Positions 44,742 to 54,960 of a DNA stretch of 54,960 nucleotides are shown piece after piece. The translations under genes were made by a program, and so were the position numbers. The notes beneath the pieces are model-generated. The model was not told the origin of the DNA, did no database searches, and saw only the letters and a list, made by a program, of their open reading frames with translations. The DNA comes from WS-2 sp036507005 (GTDB taxonomy: Bacteria > Eisenbacteria > RBG-16-71-46), in the NCBI GenBank assembly GCA_036507005.1, contig DASXQT010000081.1, positions 1 through 54,960 of the forward strand, given 5' to 3'. Each line of letters begins with the position of its first letter. The first letter of the stretch is position 1.

Positions 44742-45527
44742 TTAGCGCCCGGCGGGATTCAGGACATCATCCATTGTATATAACCCTGCCGGGGCTGTCG
44801 CTACAAATCGTGCGGCGGCGACCGCCCCTACCGCAAAGGACTGTCGGTCGCAAGCCACGTGCCGCAGTTCGACCCACTCCCCATCGCCCGAGAGTAATAC
44901 CGCGTGATCACCTATCCAGGTCCCACCTCGCACCGCGTGCACTCCGATTTCGCTCGCGGGCCGTGGTCCTACGCGACCCTCGCGCCCGAAGCGCAGCACG
45001 TCGGATTTCCATCCGCGGATCGATGCGGCCTCCTTCGCCAGCACCAGCGCGGTGCCCGAGGGGCTGTCCACCTTGCCGCGGTGGTGCCGCTCCACGATCT
45101 CGACGTCCCACGAGGGCGGAAGCGCCGCGATCGTGGCGGCCAGCGCGCGGCGCAGGGCCGCGACGCCGAGGCTGAAGTTCGCGCTGCGCAGCACCGCGAC
45201 GCGCTCGGAGGCCGTGCGCAGCTCGGCCTCGGCGGCCGGATCCAGGCCGGTGGTGCCCGAAACCAGTGCGGCGCCGCGGGCGCCCGCGAGTCGCGCGGCC
45301 GCGCGCGTGGCCGGGCCGGCGCTGAAGTCCACCACCACGTCGCCCTTGGCCAGGCTGGATTCGAGCGAGTCGCTCCAGGCCTCGCCCGCGGCGCGCGCGC
45401 CGGGCGGCGGGAGACGCTCGGCGCGATCCACGCGCGCCTTGATCTGGAGGTCCGCGGAGCCCGCGGCGGCCTGCTCGACGGCGCGGCCCATGCGGCCGGC
45501 CGCGCCCAGGAGCACGAGCGAGATCAC
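44742..45527 (-). CDS. dapB: 4-hydroxy-tetrahydrodipicolinate reductase
   Basis: A 261-residue enzyme that reduces the DapA product with NAD(P)H in the diaminopimelate/lysine pathway. The Rossmann motif is LVLLGAAGRMGRAV; VVVDFSAGPAT, SGTTGL and ANFSLGV follow. The catalytic HH...K motif is ERHHRGKVDSPSGTAL (His148, His149, Lys152), and the end is FVATAPAGLYTMDDVL (family norm: L...KPGLYDM.DVL). GTG 45527 shares GTGA with the dapA stop. The upstream open frame of 89 codons is a shadow. Confidence 0.96.
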   Translation of the reverse strand: MISLVLLGAAGRMGRAVEQAAAGSADLQIKARVDRAERLPPPGARAAGEAWSDSLESSLAKGDVVVDFSAGPATRAAARLAGARGAALVSGTTGLDPAAEAELRTASERVAVLRSANFSLGVAALRRALAATIAALPPSWDVEIVERHHRGKVDSPSGTALVLAKEAASIRGWKSDVLRFGREGRVGPRPASEIGVHAVRGGTWIGDHAVLLSGDGEWVELRHVACDRQSFAVGAVAAARFVATAPAGLYTMDDVLNPAGR

Positions 45528-46435
45528 GCGCCCGCCGACGATCGACTCCCCGCCGCCACCGGCGGCGCCAGCTTGATCCCCGCAGCCTGCGCGGCGTCCA
45601 TGATCGCCTGCGCGGTCGCGGGCTCGACCGGAACGAGCGGCAGGCGCAGATCGTTCGCGATCATGCCCATCGCCGAGAGCAGATACTTGACCGGCCCGGG
45701 GTTGGACTCGAGGAACAGCGCCTTGAAGAGCGGCAGCAGGCGCTTGTGGAGCGCCTGGGCCTCGTTCATGCGCCCGGCGCGGGCGTGGTCGCACAACGCC
45801 CGCATCTCGGCGGGCGCGACGTTGCCCGCGACCGAGATCACGCCGCTCGCTCCCACCGCGATCTCCGGCACGGTGAGCGAGTCGTCGCCCGAGAGCAGCG
45901 TGAAGCGGGTGCGGGCCCGGATCGCGCTCGCCTGGTCCAGGCTTCCCGAAGCCTCCTTGATCGCCACGACGTTGGGCAGGTCCTGGAGCTTCTCCACGGT
46001 CTCGGGCAGGGTGTTGGTGGCGGTGCGCCCCGGCACGTTGTAGATCACGAGCGGGAGCTTGGTGGACTTCGCCACCGCGCCGAAATGGGCGATCTGACCC
46101 CGCGGGGTGGGTTTATTGTAGTAGGGCGTGACCAGCATGGCCCCGTCCATCCCCAGCTCCTCCGCCATGCGGGTGAGCGTGATGCTCTCGGCGGTGTTGT
46201 TCGTGCCGGTCCCGGCGATCACCGGGACGCGCGCGCGCGCGCGCTCGCGGACGAAGCGCCACAGGGTGCGGCGCTCGTCCACCGTGCAGGTCGCGGCCTC
46301 GCCGGTCGAGCCCGACACCACCAGCCCCTCCACCCCGCCCTCGATCATGAAGTCGATGAGCTGTGCCGTGGCCTCGAGGTCGATTCCGCCCTCGCGGAAC
46401 GGCGTCACCATCGCCACCGTCAAACCGTCGAACAT
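45524..46435 (-). CDS. dapA: 4-hydroxy-tetrahydrodipicolinate synthase
   Basis: A 303-residue Schiff-base aldolase condensing pyruvate and aspartate semialdehyde. The catalytic Lys160 is in VVAIKEASG, Tyr132 in YNVPGRT and Thr44 in SGSTGEAATC, all in their usual places. It is a normal 290-300-residue TIM barrel with a short Ala/Ser tail. ATG 46435 has GAGGAGAGG about six bases upstream. It lies 52 bases after dapF and overlaps dapB by four bases, making a dapF-dapA-dapB operon. Confidence 0.97.
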   Translation of the reverse strand: MFDGLTVAMVTPFREGGIDLEATAQLIDFMIEGGVEGLVVSGSTGEAATCTVDERRTLWRFVRERARARVPVIAGTGTNNTAESITLTRMAEELGMDGAMLVTPYYNKPTPRGQIAHFGAVAKSTKLPLVIYNVPGRTATNTLPETVEKLQDLPNVVAIKEASGSLDQASAIRARTRFTLLSGDDSLTVPEIAVGASGVISVAGNVAPAEMRALCDHARAGRMNEAQALHKRLLPLFKALFLESNPGPVKYLLSAMGMIANDLRLPLVPVEPATAQAIMDAAQAAGIKLAPPVAAGSRSSAGA

Positions 46436-46487
46436 GGTCCTCTCCTCGGTCCGTCCCGTGCCGTCCGCCGGGGGGCGCGCGGCGCGC

Positions 46488-47321
46488 TCACGCCGTCCCC
46501 GCCCCGGCCGGAACGGGCTCGCCCCACTCCCCCGCGAAGCTCACCTCGGCGGGGCCGGTCAGGGTCACGTCGTCGAAGCCCTCCCCCGCTTCGCGGTACT
46601 CGATCTCGAGCTCGTCTCCGCCCGCGGTCACCACCCGCACCGGGGAGCGCTCGCCCTCGAGCGCCGACCACAGCGCCGAGGCGATCGCCCCGCTGCCGCA
46701 CGCCAGGGTCTCGGCCTCGACCCCGCGCTCGTAGGTGCGCATGGCGAGTCGGCCCGGGCCGAGCCGCGCGACGAAGTCCACGTTGGCCCCCTCCGCGCCG
46801 AAGCGCGGATGGTGGCGCAGCGCGGTGCCCCACTCGGCGACCGGCACCCACTCGACGCGCTCGACCGCGGTCACGAAGTGGGGCACGCCGGGCCGCAGCA
46901 GCCGGCCCTCGAACGCGCGGCCCGCGGCCTCGGCGCGCACCACGTCGCCGCCGCCCTCCACGCGCCCGAAGGCGAGCCGGATCCCGCCCGGCGCGCGCCG
47001 GGCGCGCTGGGGGCCCACGGCGGTGCGGAACCGCACCTCGCCCGAGCGCCCGAGGCCGAGATCGAGCGCGAGCATGGCGAGGCAGCGCGCCCCGTTCCCG
47101 CAGTACTCCGCCGGCCGCCCGTCCGCGTTGAAGTAGCGCATCGCGAAGTCCAGCTCGGGATCGCGCTCGAGCAGGAGCACGCCGTCCGCGCCCACCCCGC
47201 GGCGCCGGTCGCACAGGCGCTCGACCAGGGGCCCCAGGGGCTCGGGCAAGGAGGGCGTGCGGTGATCGATCACGACGAAATCGTTGCCCGCGCCGTGCAT
47301 CTTGAGGAAGCGCAGCTTCAT
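46488..47321 (-). CDS. dapF: Diaminopimelate epimerase
   Basis: A 277-residue cofactor-independent epimerase converting LL- to meso-diaminopimelate for peptidoglycan and lysine. It starts FLKMHGAGNDFVVID. The two catalytic cysteines are Cys74 in RPAEYCGNGARC and Cys206 in AETLACGSGAIA. ATG 47321 follows the Ig-like lipoprotein stop by five bases. It is the first dap gene of the cluster. Confidence 0.97.
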   Translation of the reverse strand: MKLRFLKMHGAGNDFVVIDHRTPSLPEPLGPLVERLCDRRRGVGADGVLLLERDPELDFAMRYFNADGRPAEYCGNGARCLAMLALDLGLGRSGEVRFRTAVGPQRARRAPGGIRLAFGRVEGGGDVVRAEAAGRAFEGRLLRPGVPHFVTAVERVEWVPVAEWGTALRHHPRFGAEGANVDFVARLGPGRLAMRTYERGVEAETLACGSGAIASALWSALEGERSPVRVVTAGGDELEIEYREAGEGFDDVTLTGPAEVSFAGEWGEPVPAGAGTA

Positions 47322-47326
47322 TCCGC

Positions 47327-48427
47327 TCAGGGTACTCCGCTCGGGCGCCGCAGCACCAGCACCACGTCCTTCACTTCATCGGCCGGCTCGACCCGGACCC
47401 GCAGCAGCTCGCTGGCCGGCTCCTCGCCCGCCTTCCAGCCCCGGTTCTTGTCGAGGTCGCGGAATGCGCGCAGCCGCCAGCGCCCCGGCTCGAGCTCGAT
47501 CTCGAACGCGTTCTCCTCCCCCGCGTCCACCAGCTTGCGGAGCGTGGTGTCCGAATCGGCCACCGCCATCACCCGCAGCACGCCCTTGTCCTCGCCGAGC
47601 GTGTCGATCACCGAGCCCTTCACCCGGCCCGGGGCGCGCGGGTTCACCACCACCAGATCCGGCACCAGCGCGCGCGGCCCGGCCGGAGTGAGCTCGAACG
47701 TGGTCGGCACGGCGTACAGGATGTCGCGCGACGGCTCGTAGGAGCGGTTGCCGTCGAGATCGGCGAACGCCCACAGGCGGTAGCGCCCCGGCACCGGCAG
47801 GCCCACCACCCGGAACGCCCCGTTCACGTCCGCGAGCCCGAGCGCGTCGAAGTCGCGAGCGGTGCTGTCGGGCGCGTGCCCCCGGCCCACGTCGTAGCAC
47901 CACAGGAACGTGCCCGGGCCGCCGAATCCGCGGGCCTCGAGCTTGCCCTCGATCGCGCCCGGGGGAAAGCTGTCGGCGGTGCTGAAGACCACGGTGGCGC
48001 CGGTGCCGAGCGCGTTGCCGTGGCGGTCGCGGGCCTGCGGGCCCACGAACAGCGTGTAGGTCCGGCCGCGGTCGAGCGGCCGGGCCGGCAGCAGCGTCAG
48101 CGTGCGCCCGCTCCAGCGTCGCTGCCGGAACTCGACCCAGGGCGCGAGCGACACCGACTCGCCGGTCGAGCGCGGCTCCATCCCCTCGCTGAACGTGACC
48201 GAGAGATGCGCGTCGGGCGCCACCCGTGAAGCACCCGAGTCCGGCGCCGAGGAGACCACGCGCGGCGGCTCGAGATCGGGCGGACCGCCCGAGGGCGGGC
48301 CCTTCTTGGCGCAGCCCGCGAGCGTGGCGGCGAGGAGCGCCGCGAGTGCGCAGGCGGCGGCGCCGCGCGGGCGCGCGCGGGCGCGCGGCCGCGCGAGCGC
48401 CGGGATGCCGCGCCGGGGCGGGCGCAC
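47327..48427 (-). CDS. Ig-like (Big_5/SbsA-type) lipoprotein
   Basis: A 366-residue lipoprotein. The signal peptide has an unusually long Arg/Pro-rich n-region (1-22), then ACALAALLAATLAGC with lipid Cys39 and a CAKKGPPSGGPPD linker. The first domain is the bacterial Ig-like fold often called Big_5 (PPRVVSSAPDSGASRVAPDAHLSVTFSEGM ... TYTLFVGPQARDRHGNAL). Two carboxypeptidase-regulatory-like beta domains follow (LPVPGRYRLWAFADLDGNRSY; ELEPGRWRLRAFRDLDKNRGW). Members of this type are common in FCB genomes and of unknown function. GTG 48427 is the only usable start, six bases after xerC. It probably shares a transcript with topA, xerC and dapF. Confidence 0.83.
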   Translation of the reverse strand: MRPPRRGIPALARPRARARPRGAAACALAALLAATLAGCAKKGPPSGGPPDLEPPRVVSSAPDSGASRVAPDAHLSVTFSEGMEPRSTGESVSLAPWVEFRQRRWSGRTLTLLPARPLDRGRTYTLFVGPQARDRHGNALGTGATVVFSTADSFPPGAIEGKLEARGFGGPGTFLWCYDVGRGHAPDSTARDFDALGLADVNGAFRVVGLPVPGRYRLWAFADLDGNRSYEPSRDILYAVPTTFELTPAGPRALVPDLVVVNPRAPGRVKGSVIDTLGEDKGVLRVMAVADSDTTLRKLVDAGEENAFEIELEPGRWRLRAFRDLDKNRGWKAGEEPASELLRVRVEPADEVKDVVLVLRRPSGVP

Positions 48428-48433
48428 GCGGCC

Positions 48434-49318
48434 TCAGGCCCGCGGGTGGGCCTGGCGGTAGACCTTGGCCAGGCGGGAGCGCGACACGTGGGTGTAGATC
48501 TGGGTGGTGGCGAGCGAGCGGTGGCCGAGCAGCTCCTGGATCGCGCGCAGGTCGGCGCCGCGGTCCAGCAGGTGGCTCGCGAACGAGTGGCGCAGCGCGT
48601 GCGGCGAGACCCCGAGCCCGGTCGCGATCGCGCCCAGCCTGCGCCGCACCACGCGCTGCACCGTGCGCCCGGAGAGCCGCGTGCCGCGCGGGTTCGTGAA
48701 CAGCGGTTCGCCCGGCCGCCCGCGCGCGCGCCCCGCGGCCGCGAGGTACCGCTCGAGTGCGGCGAGCGCCTCGTCCCCGGCCGGCACGATGCGCTCGCGC
48801 CGGCCCTTGCCGCGCACGCGCAGGAGCCCCCCCGTGCGGTCGAGGTCGCCGTGGTTCAAGCCCACCAGCTCGGCGAGCCTTAGCCCCGAGGAGTAGGCCA
48901 GCTCGATCAGCGCGCGGTCGCGCAGCGTGACCGGCTCGGCGCCGCTCATGCGGTCGAGCGCGCGTCCCAGCTCCTGCGCCGGAAGCGTGCGCGGCAGGCG
49001 CCGCGGGATGCGCGGGAACGGGATCGCACGCGCCGGGTCGGCGCTCAGGATCCCGCGCCGCACGCAGAAGCGCGTGAAGCTGCGCCACGCCGCCAGCGCC
49101 CGCGCGGCGCTCGCGGCCGCGTGGCCCGAGAGCGAGAGGTCGCGCAGCGAGCGCTCGAGCAGCTCGCGGGTCCAGAGCGCGGGCGCGACCGGCTTGCCGG
49201 CTCCGGCCGCGCGGTCGAGCACGCGCGTGATGTCGCGGCGATAGGCGGCGAGCGTGTGGGCCGAGCCGCGCGGGTGGGCCGCGAGCTCGGTCAGGAACGC
49301 CTCGAGCGCCTCACGCAC
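48434..49318 (-). CDS. xerC: Tyrosine recombinase XerC-like
   Basis: A 294-residue recombinase, the family length. The core-binding domain (about 15-85) is followed by the catalytic domain with Arg147 (SSGLRLAEL), Lys171 (RGKGRRER), His240-x-x-Arg243 (SPHALRHSFASHLL), His266 (LLGHRSL) and nucleophile Tyr275 (TQIYTHVS). GTG 49318 overlaps topA by eight bases. A topA-xerC neighbourhood is common in bacteria (topA-codV in Bacillus), supporting XerC rather than a mobile-element integrase. Its partner is probably the other Xer protein at 30746-31705. Confidence 0.93.
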   Translation of the reverse strand: MREALEAFLTELAAHPRGSAHTLAAYRRDITRVLDRAAGAGKPVAPALWTRELLERSLRDLSLSGHAAASAARALAAWRSFTRFCVRRGILSADPARAIPFPRIPRRLPRTLPAQELGRALDRMSGAEPVTLRDRALIELAYSSGLRLAELVGLNHGDLDRTGGLLRVRGKGRRERIVPAGDEALAALERYLAAAGRARGRPGEPLFTNPRGTRLSGRTVQRVVRRRLGAIATGLGVSPHALRHSFASHLLDRGADLRAIQELLGHRSLATTQIYTHVSRSRLAKVYRQAHPRA

Positions 49319-51847
49319 CGGCGGCTTCCGCCGCGAACGTCGACTTGCACTTCACGCACCGCAGCACCGGCCCCTTCTTGGTCTCCTTCTCCACCAGGAA
49401 GGGCGCGCCGCAGTTCGGGCAGGGCGTGAGCTTCGGCCGGTCCCAGACCGCGAACTTGCAGTCGGGGTAGCGCGTGCAGCCGTAGAAGGTCTTGCCGCGC
49501 TTGGTGCGGCGCTCGGCGATCTCGCCCTGGCCGCACTCGGGGCACTTGATGCCGAGCGTGAAGGGCCGCGTGTACTTGCAGTCGGGGCGGCGCGAGCAGG
49601 CGATGAAGCGCCCGTAGGGGCCGTTGCGCGCCACCAGCGGCGAGCCGCACAGCTCGCACTTGCCCTCGACCGGCGTCGGCAGCTCCGAGTCCTCGACCGG
49701 GCGCGTGTACTTGCACTCCGGGTAGCCGGGGCAGGCGAGGAACGGGCCGCGGCGCCCGAACTTCTTGACCAGCAGCCGCCCGCAGTTGGGGCACGGGATG
49801 TCGGTCGACTCCTCCACCTTCTTGCGGTGCTGGAGGCGCAGCTTCTCCGCGCTCTCCAGGTCCTTCTGGAACGGCCCCCAGAAGTCGTGCACCACCCGGT
49901 GCCATTCCTGCTTGCCCTCCTCGATCCCGTCCAGCTCCTCCTCCATGGTGGCGGTGAAGCCGACGTTGAACACGTCGGGGAAGGTCGAGACCAGCAGGCG
50001 GCTCACGGCCATGCCGAGGTCGGTCGGGGCCAGCCGCCCCTTGTCGCGCTCCACGTACTCGCGCGAGGTGATGGTGCCCACGATGGTCGCGTAGGTGCTG
50101 GGCCGGCCGATGTTCTCCTCCTCGAGCGCCTTGACCAGCGAGGCGTCGGTGTAGCGCGGCGGCGGCTGGGTGAAGTGCTGGTCGGGGCGGATCACGCCCG
50201 CCTTCTCCGCGACGCCGGCGGGCGCGGCGCCCGTTCCCGGCTCCGCGGCGGGCGCCACCTCCTGCGTCTCGGGCGCCGCGGGCGCCACCAGCGGCTCGCG
50301 CGCCAGCGTGAGCGGCTCGCCCTGCTCGAGCGCGGGCAGCTTCGACTCCTTGTCGTCGTCGTCCTCGTCCACGCCGTAGAGCTTCTGGAAGCCCGGGAAC
50401 TGGAGCACGCGCCCGGTCGCGCGCAGCGTGAGCCGGCCCGCGGCCACCTCGACCGTGCTCGCCAGGTAGAGGGCGGGCGCCGCCTGCGAGGCCACCGCCC
50501 GCTTCCAGATCAGGTCGTAGAGCTTGAACTGCTCGTCGCCGAGGTGGGCGCGGACGGATTCGGGCGTGCGCTCCACCGACGTGGGCCGGATCGCCTCGTG
50601 CGCCTCCTGGGCCCCGCGCCGGCCCTTGAACTGGCGCGGCTCCTCGGGCACGTACTCGGGGCCGAGGTGCTCGGTGAGCCAGCCGCGCATCTCGGCGATC
50701 GCCTCGCCCGCGAGGCGCGGCGAGTCGGTGCGCATGTAGGTGATGAGGCCGACGCTGCCCTCGCGCCCCAGCGCCACGCCCTCGTAGAGGCGCTGGGCGA
50801 TCGACATGGTGCGCTGGCTCACGTAGCCCAGGCGGTTGAACGCGGTCTGCTGGAGCGTGCTGGTGATGAAGGGCGCGCGCGGATGCACCTGCCGGGGCGT
50901 GACCTCGACGCGGGTGGTGACGAGGCTCGCGCCCTCGAGCTCGGCGGCGAGCGCACGCGCCCGGTCGCCCGCGCCCTCGCCGCGGATCTGGCCCTGCTCG
51001 AGCTCCTCCTCCCCCACGCGCACCAGGCGCGCGGTGAAGCGCTCGCTCTTGCGGGTCTCGAGGTCGGCCTCGAGTGTCCAGTACTCGACCGGAACGAAGG
51101 CGAGGATCTCCTCCTCGCGCTCGCAGATCAGCCGCAGCGCCACGCTCTGCACCCGCCCGGCGGACAGGCCGTAGCGCACCGTGCGCCACACGAACGGGCT
51201 CACCTTGTAGCCCACCAGGCGGTCGAGCACACGCCGCGCCTGCTGGGCGTTCACCAGGTTCATGTCGAGCTCGCGCGGATGCTCGAGCGCCTGCTTGACC
51301 GCGCGCTCGGTGATCTCGTTGAAGGTGAGCCGCGCGAGCGGGCGGCGCGCGCTCTTGAGCGCGCCCGCCAGGTGCCAGGCGATCGCCTCGCCCTCGCGGT
51401 CGGGGTCGGGCGCGAGGAAGATGCGATCGGCCTTGCGCGCCGCGACCTGGATCTTCGCCAGCGCCTGGTTCTTGCTCCGGATCGGCACGTACTCGGGCTC
51501 GAAGTCGTTCTCGAGATCCACGCCGAGCTTGCTCTTGGGCAGGTCCATGATGTGGCCGTTCGAGGCCATCACGGTGTAGCCCCGGCCCAGGAACTTGCTC
51601 AGCGTGCGCGACTTGGCCGGCGACTCGACGATCACGAGGCTCGGGCCGTTGCCGGCCGCGGCCTCCGCCGCCGGCGCGCGCTTCTTCCCCGCCGCGCGCG
51701 TGCGCTTGAGCTCGAGCACCGCTTCGCCGCGCGCGGGCTTTTCGGGCTTCGCCTTGGCCGGCGCGCGCTCCGCCGCTCCCGCGGAGCGGGCCGCGGCGCT
51801 GCGGGGCGCCGTCGCGCGCGAGCCGGAAGAACCCGTCCGCCGCGCGC

Positions 51848-51851
<4 letters not shown>
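49311..51851 (-). CDS. topA: DNA topoisomerase I
   Basis: An 846-residue type IA topoisomerase. It begins with a basic Ala/Lys/Arg-rich extension (1-70), then the TOPRIM domain (LVIVESPAKSRTL with Glu76; APDPDREGEAIAWHL), NEIT, the active site Tyr372 in GLITYMRTDS, and IRPTSVERTP. The strand-passage core contains a roughly 45-residue Ala/Pro/Glu-rich insertion (about 560-605) not usual for TopA. The C-terminus has four zinc ribbons (CPNC...CPGYPEC, CELC...CSRRPDC, CPEC...CTRYPDC, CPNC...CVKC). GTG 51851 shares GTGA with the secA stop. It relaxes negative supercoils; the four ribbons bind single-stranded DNA. Confidence 0.96.
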
Positions 51852-54868
<3,017 letters not shown>

Positions 54869-54960
54869 TCGGCTGCAGGATAGTCGCCGTGTCAAATCGG
54901 GGGGCCGGGAGCCCGGCCTCGCCCCTCATGCCGGCGGCCCGGCGCGGGGTCGCGCCGGGC
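54869..54960. other. region upstream of secA, cut by the window edge
   Basis: This stretch should carry the secA promoter. It holds a short GGCCGGG/CCCGGCC inverted repeat (54903-54918) but no recognisable -35/-10 pair, and I see no gene in it. Confidence 0.4.

Overview
This 55 kb window is GC-rich (roughly 70 %), with tightly packed genes, many GTG starts and frequent 1-11 base gene overlaps. Everything visible points to a diderm bacterium: an LPS-assembly lipoprotein (LptE), outer-membrane barrels, a porin, lipoproteins and a periplasmic phosphate-binding protein. Two secreted proteins end in the FlgD-like/Por-type C-terminal module (NQPNPFN... ending in GVYFYR...) that is typical of the FCB superphylum. 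A deep FCB-related lineage such as Candidatus Eisenbacteria is my best guess. This is an inference from protein style; no rRNA gene is present to confirm it. I saw no tRNA, rRNA, CRISPR array, transposase or prophage.

Layout. 1-2911 (+): the end of an NtrC-type regulator, lptE and holA. 3003-11514 (-): a complete phosphate-starvation locus, transcribed phoB, phoR, porin, pstS, pstC, pstA, pstB, phoU. 11752-14637 (+): an orphan histidine kinase and sigma-54 response regulator pair behind a clear sigma-70 promoter. 14736-18824: leuS (+) flanked on both sides by minus-strand secreted proteins that share an unusual C-terminal PGAT / transmembrane / basic tail. 19053-19141: an 89-bp structured inverted-repeat element, followed by an aldehyde dehydrogenase (+). 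20574-33555 (-): a long gene train, transcribed uvrC, xerD-like recombinase, outer-membrane barrel protein, beta-CASP nuclease, RapA-like SNF2 ATPase, zinc-ribbon coiled-coil protein, TPR membrane protein, GH57 glycosidase, GT-C-like membrane protein. 33731-35644 (+): rpsT, a small exported protein and a beta-propeller lipoprotein. 35700-41817: two divergent large secreted repeat proteins separated by a 136-base spacer containing a run of 12 G. 41923-54868 (-): secA, topA, xerC, an Ig-like lipoprotein, dapF, dapA, dapB, and a metalloprotease/propeller/Omp85-like barrel fusion.

How they work together. The Pho block is a self-contained sense-and-import module. The sensor PhoR and regulator PhoB sit upstream of the porin and the PstSCAB transporter they would be expected to control, and PhoU closes the loop. 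The dap genes supply diaminopimelate and lysine. SecA, LptE and the Omp85-like protein belong to envelope biogenesis. The most unusual pieces are the overlapping beta-CASP nuclease / SNF2 ATPase / zinc-ribbon gene set, a copper-radical-oxidase-like protein with a Kelch insertion, the protease-barrel fusion, the shared PGAT tail and the structured inverted repeat upstream of the aldehyde dehydrogenase. All product names rest on motif and family recognition by eye; no database search was run.
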